NCBI GenBank assembly: GCA_001600175.1
Contig: BCJC01000002.1
Coordinates: forward strand, 1,895,111-1,959,110
Direction: 5' to 3'
DNA: 64,000 nt
Source of the DNA: Erythrobasidium yunnanense
Taxonomy: Eukaryota > Basidiomycota > Cystobasidiomycetes > Erythrobasidiales > Erythrobasidiaceae
Part shown: piece after piece, positions 24,277 through 35,481 of the stretch
Layout of the letters: each line of letters starts with the position of its first letter
Numbering within the stretch: position 1 is the stretch's first letter
Made by a program: the position numbers and the translations under genes
The notes under the pieces: model-generated
What the model saw: the letters and a program-made list of their open reading frames with translations, nothing else
Database searches by the model: none
What the model was told of the DNA's origin: nothing

Positions 24277-24648
24277 TACGTATCGGCATGTACAATATTG
24301 GCAGTCTGCCGTGGAATATCAATATCTAGTGCGGAAGACCACAGACGGTGTCTGTCAGAGGACGTCTACAAGCCTAGCCGCACGTATGGGGTGAGACTAA
24401 GACTCTCTTCGAGAGTTCAACGCTTTCACAAGCTATAATCCGCTGGCCAGATAAGGCAAAGGAGAGATAGGTAGACCAACCCCGTTTGCACCGACCGTAA
24501 AAGCTACAACTCTAAGTGTCTCCGCTGATCGTGCTCGTCCCAATATCTAACAACAACATTACCCACTGCGGTGATTTCTGAACCCTAGTAGAGTAGACTC
24601 TGGATTTCTCGCCGTCTGGAAAGCAGAAAATTTAGCCAGAGTAACGGG
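24277..24648. other. Convergent intergenic region, 372 nt
   Basis: These are the 3' flanks of EMC3 and the VAC1-like gene. I see no gene, RNA or repeat. Confidence 0.6.
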
Positions 24649-27617
24649 TCACCTAGACCATACTAACAGATCGTCCAAGCTCGTTTTCAGTGCATTAGCG
24701 TCCTCGAACTGCCTTCTTGCCGTAGCATCGTCAAGGTAGCCAGATACCAACGCCTCCTGTTCGTACAGAACCGCCAGTCGGGCGGCTTTCTCCTCATCCT
24801 TCATTCTTTCAGCTTCGCTAGATGTGTCGTCCTCTTGAAGCGTATCTTTTATTTGTCCTTTCGCAGGGTGTTCTGGAATTGGGAATGTGCTGGGGTCTGG
24901 TGTCAGACTTCCCATCGTCTTAATGAGAGCCATCTTCTCGCCAAGATACATAGCGGCTCGACTATATATGGCCTTTTGTAAGCGGTCTTGGCTGGACGTA
25001 GGTGCATTCGGGTTGATGTTGCTAGGTTGCGGCTGGGTAGGAAGGTCCCGAATCCGCTTAGCTATCAGGTCATATGATGCCAGGTTCTGCAGAACAACCT
25101 TCCGGGAGGCATTGAAGCTCTTCACGAGCTCTATAGTGACCCTGTGACTTTCTTGTGAGCGCGAGCATGATCAACGCAGACGAGGCCACCTACGGTGTCG
25201 TAGCTCTTTTCTCGGTAAGATTGAGCAAGCCAGCATCTATATCGTCTTGCAGCTCAAGAAGTACCTGTAGCAGACGACCGTTAGCTATATGAAGCATGCC
25301 TCAAACATGGAACTTCTTACCTGGTACTGTTTCATCCATGCTTCTACGCGTTGAGGCAAGAGCTTCTTTTGCCGCTTGGTGACCGTATCGAGACATTCTC
25401 GACATACCCGCACGCCTTTCTTCATCTCCTCGGTCCTTTTGGCTTCCGCTTGTGCATCTAGCAAATCCTTTTCGCGGTGCGTGCCGGCGGTGTTACTAGA
25501 ATGATCGCCAAGATCTACTTCGCGCAAGTACCCGCTAGACAGAGCCGTGCTTTGCATTTTCTCGCTTGTCCCGGTACCTGGCGGCAGTGGATCGAACGTA
25601 AGGAAAGTGGAACACCGCTGCGTCCGACTCAGCGCGGGAGCTGGATCCGGTGCTTGATTAAGCTCTGCATGTGGTGAGCCAGTCGAGTTGGGTGGCAGGA
25701 AACACACAACACGGCCGCATAAACGACAATGATGCTTGCGTGTTATCAGATTGAATGGGGCGCTAGTGCCATAATTCAGATAAAGTCACAAATCAGGTAG
25801 TGATGGCGCCCACTCACAAGCATATTGGGCAGTTCTGAACCTCCGAGTCTTCTTGCCATTTTACGACTGATTGATCGGCGCCTAGCGTCAAACATGGTCA
25901 GCCTTGTGCTATTGACTGGATGCATTGGCGACATACCTCGAATGTCAGGCCCTCTTGTTACACCTTTCAGCACTTTGCCAAAGACATCGCTAGTGCGCCT
26001 GAACGCAGTCTGCCTCTGAACAGGAGCGCCTTGCAAGCGAGACGTGATAGACATATCTGATCCTGATCTAGTAAGAGATGCGCGATGACCATTCGCAGCT
26101 TCTCCAGCAGGGAAGTGCAGCTCGACAATCTTATCAAGCCTTCGCAGTAAGCGTTCCTCCTCCAGTGCTACTTTCGCACCGACTCCATTGAGCTCTTTGC
26201 TACCTCTTCTAGCTGAGCTGACCTTGCGTCGTCTAGCGAGGAACTCATCTGTCTTTGTCCGCCAGACTCCGTTCTTGGGCTGATAACCTGGCTTGTATGG
26301 CGCTTTCGGCCGTGATTGAATCACAGAGCTACCCGTACTATTGTCTCTGGAGTGCGCTGGGTGCGCAGGACCGTTCAGCTGCTTATTGGCAACTTCAAGC
26401 CGAAGCTGGGCCGCCAGCGGAAGGGCGGTAGGATGTTGCGGCGAAAGATGCTGTGTACGGTCCTGAGAGACCCCAGAGCTACTGCCAGGCCTACTATCGA
26501 ATGGCCTGCCTGCCGAACCTTCCAAATTGCTCATGCTCTGGCTTCGAGCAGCAGAAGGCGGTGTTGATGATCTCGCAGGGTCCGTGTAGACGACTGACGA
26601 GGTTGAGCTGTCGAAGCTGTCGTCCCGAAGAAGCTGAAAAGCCGGCGGTAGACGGTTCCAGACTGCATTTGCGACTTGACTGGCAGCAGGAGGCAGTCTG
26701 ACAGGCGCAGTCCCATTGACTACTCCGTTGACGTTGCTGATACCTTTTGCGAACGCAGATGAAAGCTGGCTTGCGACATGCTGTCCCATTGAGCCGACGC
26801 CGGGAGACGATGCTGTTGAGTTGGGTGTTGTGACATAGGCCGAGGGAGGTATGAAGGGTTTGTAGATGCTTGTTGAGGTGGAAGAAGATGGTTGTAGTGC
26901 TGCCATGGCGGACTGTGACCTCAAGAACTGGGGCTCTTTGGGTACACTGGCTGGACTTGTGGCCGCCACAGGTTGTATGGTACTGCTGCTGCCATTCGAT
27001 ATTGTACCAGCATGAGTCGCCAGTCGCGGTGGTGTGTTCGGCCTGTACCCTCCATTATCGAGGCTTGAGCTCGCTAAAGTCGTCCTGGGAGAGCTCGCAG
27101 CGTACTCTCCGTTGCTCGGGAAGAAAGATAGCTCTTGAGAAGGTGTATGAGCCGTCGAGCTCGTCTGCGAACTGTTCTGAGACTTCAAGGATTCGGGCCG
27201 GCCAGCATGGCCTGCATTGAGCTTCTCCCGCTCTCGCTGCCGCACGCTGATCTGTGGAGCTGTCGACTCGCTATGTGCGCGATCAAAGTACTCCCCTTGA
27301 GTACTGGTAGCACTCCCAGCGAGATAGATGCCGGAGGATGATCCGGACGGCGAAGCTGAGCCCAGTATACCATCCTGGCTCGAGATGCTCGAACGTGGTG
27401 AATGAGGATGCAGATCAGGAGAGACTGTCACAGCTGGCTTGACGGTCCCGAGAACTCTAGTGGTAGATGAGCCAGAGCCAGAGCCATTTGCTGCTGCAGG
27501 ACTACTGGCGCCATTCGAGAGCTGCGACACCCGCCGGTTCTTGACTGATGGATCGTACTTTCTGTAAATGATCGTCCTAGCTGCGTTGCTGGACGGCCCG
27601 CTGCTATCGCTCGCCAT
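24649..27617 (-). CDS. VAC1: FYVE-domain vesicle-docking protein, VAC1/PEP7 (rabenosyn-5) type
   Basis: Five exons (27617-25937, 25881-25818, 25762-25321, 25264-25194, 25141-24649) encode 916 residues. The first 560 residues are Ser/Pro-rich and probably disordered. A zinc finger then reads WQEDSEVQNCPICFAPFNLI and TRKHHCRLCGRVVCFL, the FYVE core with the phosphoinositide-binding R(K/R)HHCR motif. An insert precedes the last cysteine pair (VCRECLDTV). The rest is helical (QYQVLLELQDDIDAGLLNL, ELVKSFNASRKVVLQNLASY) and ends in a rabenosyn-type Rab-binding helix (FEDANALKTSLDDLL). In yeast Vac1 binds PI3P, Vps21 and the SM protein Vps45 to direct Golgi-to-endosome transport. The long N-terminal extension is unusual compared with yeast Vac1 (515 residues). 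The exact reading of the CPIC frame depends on the intron at 25882-25936. Confidence 0.9.
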
Positions 27618-27947
27618 GGAAGGCCATGAGCATACGCAAGAGGCAGAGCTGCGCACGTGTAGAGTGGGTTTATCTAGAAAGTTGCTTTGTACATTGTCTG
27701 TCCCTGCGTCTTCACCTAATGACTATAGCCTAAAGGTACACGGTACGACAGATGCCCGACTAATTGATATGCAGATCCTGGTGCGATCCGATGCTACAGA
27801 AGTCGCCCAGCGTGTTTTGGCGGTATCTTATATTGTTGACAACAGAAGAAACGGAAAGGGTTGCGTGAAAGACTGCAGGAAAGCGGAAGAAGGTAGATAA
27901 AGCATTGGTTGAAGGCGATAGGCGGAGTGAATGGAGAGGTAGTATGG
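27618..27947. other. Intergenic, 330 nt
   Basis: This is the upstream region of the VAC1-like gene and the 3' flank of the gene ending at 27948. No other feature is visible. Confidence 0.55.
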
Positions 27948-28548
27948 CTAGCTCTTATGCGCAAAGTAGATGCTCAGAGCTATGAGAAGGACCAGGACTC
28001 CAAAGACAAGAAGAACCGAGCATATCGACTTCCCCCAGCACTGGATTTCGGCGGCCAAGCAAGCGCGTGTGACCTTGGGTAGACCTGGCTGTCTTTCGTA
28101 CTGAGCCTCAGTATCGTGATTTGCATCCTTGTGCTTGCTATATAGCAGCCGTCCGAACAGGCTAGCACCTCTATTGCCATCTTCGTTGGGTGACGATGGC
28201 CTATCCCAGGGACCTGACGGAGATCATCATATTGAGCAAGACTTCTTCTTAGCCTGATGTAAAGCATCACATACTACTTGCTGGTACAGGAAAGCTCGTA
28301 TAGACCTTGCTGTCCTCCCTACGAGGTTGCGTCCGATTTCCGAGACCCTTTGACAGCTGGCCATTTCGACTTTCTCCATTATTGTTTGAGGAATCAGGCG
28401 ATGCTGGGAAGCCATAGCTGCCTTGATGCGCAAAGCCAGGCCGTATGCTTTGCGAAGGAAAGCGAATCGCCGGAGGCGCCAGGCGATGATGCTGGCTGAC
28501 AGCTCCAGGTGTATTTAGGAGCGGGGTGCGCTCGCGCGCCTCTCCCAT
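27948..28548 (-). CDS. Small single-pass, tail-anchored membrane protein, unknown function
   Basis: Two exons (28548-28278 and 28213-27948) encode 178 residues. The N-terminus is hydrophilic and starts MGEARERTPLLNTPG, which contains an ERTPLL element that looks like an acidic di-leucine sorting signal. A middle segment (PWDRPSSPNED,  LFGRLLYSK) leads to a single hydrophobic helix close to the end (SVLLVFGVLVLLIALSIYFA) with only HKS after it. This is the layout of a tail-anchored protein inserted by the GET or EMC pathway. It has no SNARE heptad pattern that I can see. An endosomal or vacuolar location is a reasonable inference from the di-leucine element, nothing more. Phases agree across the intron. 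Confidence 0.72.
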
Positions 28549-28856
28549 TGCTGACAGCTATAGTAGCCAGTCTTGAAGCTTCAGTACTCGAAAGCTTTCT
28601 GCAAAGTACGATGCAAAAGAATTCGTCAAACGGTAAGAAGAGATGTCACAACCGGATCCCAAGATTTGTCTTCGAGAAAGCCCACCTGTTAGATATGGAG
28701 CATGAAGTCTTCTAAAACAATGAACGGGTCCTACCATCGTCGCAGCTAGCTTGAGATGTTATGCATGTCGATCAATACACTCTCATAGACACAACGAAAA
28801 ACATTACTATCGGACTTTTAAACTTGCTAGAAGACTGTTATGAAGCTCCATCACTC
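28549..28856. other. Intergenic, 308 nt
   Basis: This is the upstream region of the tail-anchored protein gene and the 3' flank of the gene ending at 28857. I see nothing else in it. Confidence 0.55.
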
Positions 28857-30771
28857 TCAGCTACGCGATCGAAGCCGAGTCGCGACCATCGCAAGCTTGG
28901 CGGCTACCTCTTCCAACGCTTTCGCAGCAGACTCGTCTCCTTCTCCTTCGCTGCCTTTGTTACTAAGCTCTCCTAGAAGTGCTTCAAGTATACTCGGAGT
29001 TTTGCTCGCGGTTCCGGGTGGCAGGCTTGGAGGAGTGGTACTTTGGCCTGAAGTCGCCATGGAAGGGTAGGTAGACGTCTCGTCTCTCTTCCTTCCACTA
29101 GCTAGAGGAAGTATGTAACGACGTGCGCTATCAGGTGGGATCATACTGGATTGAGGTCCATCATAGCGGGGTCTCTTGAAGGTTTGGCTTTCGTGGAATC
29201 GCGCACTACCAGATTGAGCATCGTCGTATGTCCTCTTAGCACTTCCGTATGTTGAAGGTCCAGAACTGTGAGTCAAAGAAGGCGTTCGCATATGACCGCC
29301 GGGCACCTGATAAGGATGGATCATATGAAGCTTTGGCTTGTCGACCTTCCTGCCTTTCTGCTCGCTGTGCGTAGGAGTAGGTGATCGCAGTCGCCTCGTC
29401 TCGACGTTACCGCAAGGCTTGTAATTCATCTCCTTGCGGTCAGGCATAGGCCAATGAGGAGGTTCAGCAAAAGTCTCCTTCACCGGCGTCCGTACAAAGC
29501 TCTCCTTGATGGGCGATCGCATAGGAGGTTCCCAATGCCGTCGATCAGACTCATATGGAGCGTAGCGAGAGTCGGGATGGCGCTGGGAGGAGCTGGTGAA
29601 TGCAGGAGGCGAGATGTACTTGCGCGTAGTACGAGAAGCGAGAGGTGGAGGAGGGATGAAGCGAAGGCGGGATGAAGGTGTTTGCGAATCCACAGATCTA
29701 TGAGGAGGTAAGGTGCCATCAGAGATAGATCGGCGGTGACTGCTCAAGCGTCTCATGTGAGGAGAGAAGCGAGGCGGCGGAATGTAGATCTTAGGCGATT
29801 GCACCGACATAGACTCGATAACCGACGTGCTCTGGCTTTTGTAGTGTCCTTGAGTATTCAGGCGAAGATTGCTCAAGCCAGTTGGAAGTGATGGCTCCCT
29901 TGCGCTGACCGCTATCCTCTTAGGTGAACGTATAGCTACATCTTTAGGTGTCTTAAGCTCAGTCTTGATCGCTGCGGACGACTGGGTCGAAGGAGTCGCA
30001 AGTACGAACTTGGAACGATAGTATGGATGCGAGCTTGGGAAAGCTGACGATAATGGTATGTTTGCTGATGATCCCTTTGTAGTGGTCGTCGATATGGTCT
30101 TCAAGGGTGCAGGCAACTCCTGTTTGGTAGCATCTTTGCGTCGGCGCATCATGAGTAGCGTTGCGACACCGGACTCGTCGTCTGTATTGGACGTATCGTT
30201 CGCAGCGTCGGAAAAGGCAGACATGTCTACATCCATGTCTTCGCTCTTGACTGCAAGCTTTCTAGGCTTGACATCGGTATCGAGCTGTTGAGTGAGGGTA
30301 TCCACCATGTTGCTGTCTGTAGCGGACTGGCTGGCTGTTGTTGCTTCGATATCAGGTTGTGTGATTGCGAATGGAACAGGAGTTGGTCTACCTAGCATGC
30401 GTCTGAGGCGTGAAAGAGCAGAGCAGAGTCGTCTCTGTGCTCCTGCAAGGTTACCCTTACTGACTTTCAAGTATCTGGGAGAGCAAGGGGAGACACATTT
30501 CTGTCAGTCAGGTCGAGGCAGTGATGACGGAGGATTGTCAGACTTTTCAGACTGACCTTTGTAGCTTGATATGATCGGCAAGAAAATCCTGCTCTGCTGT
30601 ATAGGCAGGATGGCCAGGATCGGATAGGGTGATCGTCTTGAGCCATAGGAGGAGCTGCTTGTATACGCTGACGAACTCGTCGTAGGTGAGGTTGGAAGGA
30701 ATCGACTTGCGAGAGATCTTGATGACTTGGCCAGGAGGAGTGCTTCGAATCGAAGGGGGAGTGCTAGACAT
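28857..30771 (-). CDS. Mostly disordered protein with conserved-looking helical ends, unknown function
   Basis: Two exons (30771-30557 and 30474-28857) encode 610 residues. The N-terminal 110 residues look folded and helical: YDEFVSVYKQLLLWLKTITL, YTAEQDFLADHIKLQRYLK and SKGNLAGAQRRLCSALSRLR. The central 400 residues are Ser/Pro/Arg-rich with many SP and TP sites (RSPIKESFVRTPVKETFAEP), typical of a phosphorylated disordered region. The last 50 residues (SILEALLGELSNKGSEGEG, AAKALEEVAAKLAMVATRL) form a probable amphipathic helix. I recognise no domain. A nuclear or cell-cycle role would fit the SP/TP sites and basic clusters, but this is inference. ATG 30771 is the first Met and gives the folded N-terminus. 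Confidence 0.78.
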
Positions 30772-31980
30772 GCTTTAGCACTTGAGTGACAGACAGAGAG
30801 GGGATAGGCCGGGTGAGGGACGGCGAAGGGTAGGATAGGGTTCAGGGTCAGGCTGTGCCTACGAGTGTAGATGCTGGGTCGATGGCTTGCAAGGTCAAGA
30901 GGGACAGGAGGAAAGGGTCAAGCGAGAGGGCGAGTGCAGCTGAAAGGAGAAGGGGAGGTGCCAAACTGCAGGGCAAAGGGTATTCTCATGTGTGCCTTGA
31001 AAGGCCAGTTTGGAGCTTGTGTACCGACGACCTTTGTATCGTACGCGCTACGTCCAGTAGATTCTGCACAATTTGGCTTACATCAAGGCCTGCCTGATAG
31101 GCTTGTCTAAGAAAGACTGGCAGCCCGCCAGACAGCCGCTTGCAACCTGCTTGATAGGTTTTATGTTTATTGTTCCTCAATACAGCTGGAATGAGGAGCT
31201 GTACTCTGTAAACAGTCAAAGAGCGCCGTCACTGGGCAGCAGGTGATTTGGTTAGTCCCAGACGTCGAGTCTTCGTTGATACCTCTCAGAGACGGCGAAG
31301 CATCCCTCTACGACTATTCTTCCATAGCCAAACTATCGACTGATGTAGCATTACCGGGCTTCGAAGGCTCTAGTCTCGATGCAGGGGCTTCGAAAATACA
31401 TTGTTTGGTCTGGAGTCTAGAGGAAAGTTTTCTGTATGGGAATTTTCCCTTCGTGGATCTAGTAGGCATGATTAGTAGATCTAGAAGAAAGTCAGACGTT
31501 TCGACGTGGTGCCTTTTCTGCTTAAGATAAGCCGGCAAGCAATTTTGAGAAAGGCCATCTGTTTCTTCGCAGAGAGTGTAGCTACAAGGAAGCGGTCTTG
31601 ACGTGGTGATGCATACATGGCCAGAATCGCGACTCCTTGTGTTATTGAGCCCCGAAAAGGCACTGCGACCGAGTGATAGGCTTATCAGTTGGCTTTGGAC
31701 AGGCATGACCAGTTTCTTCGCTGTTGCAGCAGGCTTTTCGGGGAAGAAAGCAGAGAATCTGAATATGACCATTGGATAGATTTGTACATTCGGGTTGTTA
31801 GGACGAAAAGCCAGTTTTCATCTGCGAAAGATAGGATTGGCCGTCTTTCCCCGTCCCTCCGATCAACCGGGGATTGGCTGAACCTTTGGGACTCAACTCA
31901 GCCTTGCTTCTTGTTTCTCTTTCTTCAAGCAACCCTTTTGAGATCCAATTCAACACTTTTCTTACACTTCTTGATCAACA
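30772..31980. other. Divergent intergenic region, 1.2 kb
   Basis: This long spacer lies between the start of the 28857-30771 gene and glutamine synthetase. It probably holds an extended glutamine synthetase promoter and leader, since that gene is usually controlled by nitrogen supply. Two GATA-type cores can be picked out (for example TGATAGG at about 31095 and 31150, and again at 31675), but such short matches are expected by chance. The last 80 bases before the ATG are pyrimidine-rich. No open frame here looks coding. Confidence 0.5.
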
Positions 31981-33575
31981 ATGTCTCTTGATCCTTACGT
32001 CGCTCACCCTGCTATCCTGGGCCGGTCAGTTTGGCGCACCCCCCCTTTGCTGCTGTTCGGCGTCGCTGATTTGGCTTCGCTTTTCTCGCAATCCAGATAC
32101 CTCCAGCTGCCTCAGCATGGCAAAATTCAGGCAGAGTGAGTAGTCGCTCTCTGGGCTGGAAAGCTGGCAGCCCGCTGATAGCCGCAAAAAAAGATACGTC
32201 TGGATTGATGGAACTGGCGGGATGGTGAGCTCTGGCAACGTTGCGAACAAGATGGTCGTGTGCTGACTGTGTCCGGTGCAACAGAGATGCAAGACCACCG
32301 TACGTTTTCCCTTTGTTCTCGAGACCCGGAACCGTCCCTTGGCTCTTATCGCTGGGTCGCCGGGTAAATTGGCGGGACAAGAAGGTTGACCATTTGATGC
32401 TTCCTCCTCCCTCGCATCGCTATCATGATATATACAGACATGCGACAAGGCTTCCATGAACGTCCAGGACTACAAGGAGTGGAACTTTGATGGCTCAAGT
32501 ACCGAGCAAGCCGAGGGCCACGACTCTGACGTCTACCTTCGCCCTGCCGCCGTCTTCCGTGATCCTTTCAGAGGTGGAGAGTGAGTGCATAGCGCAAGCT
32601 TGCGACTATTGCGAACGCGCCATCCTGACAAGGCACACGAATGTCTCCGCAGCAACGTCCTTGTCCTCGCTGAGTGCTACAACTCCGAGGGTATCCCCGT
32701 AAAGACCAACCACAGGTATGTCCCATCCCCACATTAGATTACATCCAATCGCTTATCAACTGTCTTTGCGCTTCGCTAGACACTCCTGCAAACAGGCAAT
32801 GGATGCTGTCAAGAAGCACGTCCCTTGGTTCGGTATCGAGCAAGAATACACCTTGTTTAACAACGACGGTGCACCATATGGCTGGCCCAAGGGTGGTTTC
32901 CCCGGTCCTCAGGGTCCATACTACTGTGGTGTCGGTGCTGGAAAGGTCTTCGCAAGAGATGCAGTAGAGGCTCACTACAGAGCATGCATGTATGCCGGAG
33001 TCAATATCTCTGGTATCAACGCCGAAGTCATGCCCTCTCAGTGGGAGTTCCAAGTCGGACCTTGCGAAGGTATCGACATGGGTGACCACCTCACCATGGC
33101 TCGTTTCCTCCTCTTCAGAGTATGCGAAGAGTGGGGTATAAAGGTCTCCTTCCACCCCAAGCCCCTCAAGGGTGACTGGAACGGTGCTGGATGCCACACC
33201 AACTTCTCCACGGAAGAGATGAGAAACGAGGGCGGTATCAAGGCTATCGAGGCTGCTATCGAGAAGCTCTCGCATCGTCACATGGAGCACATCGCCGTAT
33301 ACGGTGATGACAACGACCTCCGTCTTACTGGTCGTCATGAGACCGGTCACATCGGTCAGTTCTCCTCTGGTGTAGCCAACAGAGGTGCTTCCATCCGAAT
33401 TCCTCGATCAGTTGGTCAGACCGGAAAGGGATACTTCGAGGACAGACGCCCTGCCTCCAATATCGATCCTTATGAGGGTGAGTTGTCCAATCCTTGATTG
33501 CGATCTAAGACGAAACTGACTGCTCTACTAACAGTCACCGAGATCATGGTCAGAACCACCCTCCTCAACGAATAA
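31981..33575 (+). CDS. GLN1: Glutamine synthetase
   Basis: This eukaryotic-type (GSII) enzyme joins ammonia to glutamate with ATP in the cytosol. Eight exons (31981-32024, 32097-32135, 32194-32224, 32285-32299, 32438-32580, 32653-32715, 32780-33477, 33535-33575) encode 357 residues, the normal length. Markers are [18 protein letters not shown], the active-site loop [64 protein letters not shown], the ATP-binding [18 protein letters not shown] and [20 protein letters not shown]. All catalytic Glu and His positions I can check are present. The 5' part is cut into very short exons, one of only 15 nt (32285-32299, RCKTT), while one 698-nt exon holds most of the protein. The 3' stop follows LLNE. 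Confidence 0.98.
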
Positions 33576-33897
33576 ACGTATCTTCGGCTTCGGTCTAGAT
33601 GTCTTTCCTCATAGCTCGCATATTTTCTTGCTAGATGGGCAAACGACGGAAATGGCCTCTACGCGAATAGCATAATTCCTATACTTGGTCGAAAAGCTAG
33701 CATCTAAACCTTTCTGAAAATGCATCTTCAGTCATTTCCCATAAACTTCTCTCTTTCCGTTGTGCGTGATGGTGTAGGGGCGGCAATCCAAAGAATACTT
33801 ATACGATCACACAAAATCACAGAACTGCTGATGCAGCATACTTGCTGAGATGCTACTTGGATGAGGCTGTTCAGCGAGATTCTAGCGTTTCTGCACT
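33576..33897. other. Convergent intergenic region, 322 nt
   Basis: These are the 3' flanks of glutamine synthetase and TRM10. I see nothing else in them. Confidence 0.6.
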
Positions 33898-35226
33898 TTA
33901 TGAAACAGCGATGTGATCCTCTGCAACAGACGTGCTTCCTGACCCCTCTGCATCGACTGGTGTAACTTCCTCGTCACCTGGTCGATCTGCTTCGGCTTGC
34001 CCTGCCTCTTCCCCTTCCGAGCCATCCTCTCCAACCTCAGATGCAGTCTGGTCGTTCCGCGCAGCCTTTCTTCCCTTCTTACCCTTGTCGTCAAATTTGC
34101 GCTTCGGTATCACCTCATAGAAGGCCTTTTCCCAGTCATGCGATTCGAGCCTGAATGCAACAGCCAGCGTTTAATTTTATCTTACTCTTACGTCGTAGCC
34201 GTGATAGAATGGATGGAACATACCATTTTGACACGATCTCGAAACACTGATTGACCGTTAAGACTTTCCGGGTCGCCAGCTCGATATACTGGCCTATCGG
34301 CAATGCGGCATGGCCGATACCTTGCTCTTGCGCAATGTCGTAGCACATATTCTAGTTCGAAGAGTCTCAGCAATGAGTATCAGTGCAGTAGTATATCGGC
34401 GACTCACTTTGTATCGATTATGATCCACTATCCCGCCTATCACATAGCTTTTGCCATGCTCCAGCTTGTCAAGAGTATTAGGAGAGTCTGCAGTCAGATA
34501 TATAACATCTTTCTGCTGAATCTGGACTGCGAGAGGGGAAGAAGCAGCCTCTTCACCCTCTCGATCGTTGCTGGCTGCTATCGGAGGCGCTATCGAGGTC
34601 GACTGCCCTTTCCATAGGGTTTCCAGACTATCCTCAAGGAAGTTCATGCCTTTCCATCTGGTATACACAGCTCTTCCGACCGTATCCATACGCTCCTTCA
34701 GGCGGCCGTTCAAGGGCGTGCATACGATATTGACAGGATGCATAGCGTTCCTATTGACGTTGTATACGTGTGCAAGCTGAGTTGACATGGATTTAAGTTC
34801 CTAGCAAGACAGTTCACAAGTCAGCCTTGCTTCTCGACAAGCTTCGTCCGTCAGCTTTACCTTATCTATCATTTTATCATCAAAGGAGAGGTCGATGAGG
34901 ATGTTACATGGGAAGGGTGTCTGTTTCGACATGCGAGGTCTCTTCAACAGGCCAACTTCATATGGGTCGGCTCCATCTTCGACCAGCTTCCGTTTCTGCG
35001 CCTGCTTTGCTTTACGCGCTGCCTTTTCCTTTTGGCGTCTTTCTGGCTTCAACGCATCTCGGTGCGCCTGTTTCGCAAGCCGTTTTTGTGCATTCTTCGA
35101 TAGGACCGGTTTCTCGCTAGCCGTATCAAGATTATCAGGCGCAGCAGTCGCGGTAGTCGTCGATGGAGGTACAGACGTCGAAGTAGAACCTTCAGGAAAC
35201 GCTTCCTGCTCGTTGGAAGGTGACAT
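33898..35226 (-). CDS. TRM10: tRNA (guanine-N1)-methyltransferase, TRM10 family
   Basis: Four exons (35226-34861, 34800-34408, 34351-34224, 34150-33898) encode 379 residues. The SPOUT-fold enzyme methylates N1 of guanosine (sometimes adenosine) at position 9 of tRNA using SAM. A basic N-terminal region (KNAQKRLAKQAHRD, KEKAARKAKQAQKRK) binds tRNA in relatives. The catalytic part shows PCNILIDLSFDDKMIDK, DVIYLTADSPNTLDKL, YVIGGIVDHNRYK, then LPIGQYIELATRKVLTVNQC, which together form the trefoil knot and cofactor loop. The presumed catalytic Asp (IVDHNR) is present. The tail is acidic (EVGEDGSEGEEAGQAEADRP). The start at 35226 is the first ATG in the frame; the region between this start and the MFS gene end is only about 250 bp. 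Confidence 0.95.
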
Positions 35227-35481
35227 TCTTCGTGAGGTTGGACGGTGAAGAAAGGTTGACAGCCCTTTTGAGGGCTCTTCCCTCGCACTCTCCAACGACT
35301 CAAGGTGTATGCATTGTCGGACGACAATATGGCAATAGTCATCACCTGACTCCTTTCATCATTCGTCTCTCCAGCGCTGACACGCGTATATCGCACAACA
35401 AACCAGAACTATGTTGCTCTACAGAACTCCTCATTGTCAAAACTGCCTGCCACCTATTCTACATGTGCTTACCACCGCATC

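Noticed and set aside
30825-30855. Telomere-like GGGTTCAGGGTCAGG string
   Set aside because: It is a single irregular occurrence inside an intergenic region, not a tandem repeat of TTAGGG.
31314-31772. 152-codon open frame in the glutamine synthetase upstream region
   Set aside because: It has no splice context or family resemblance and looks like an ordinary chance frame.
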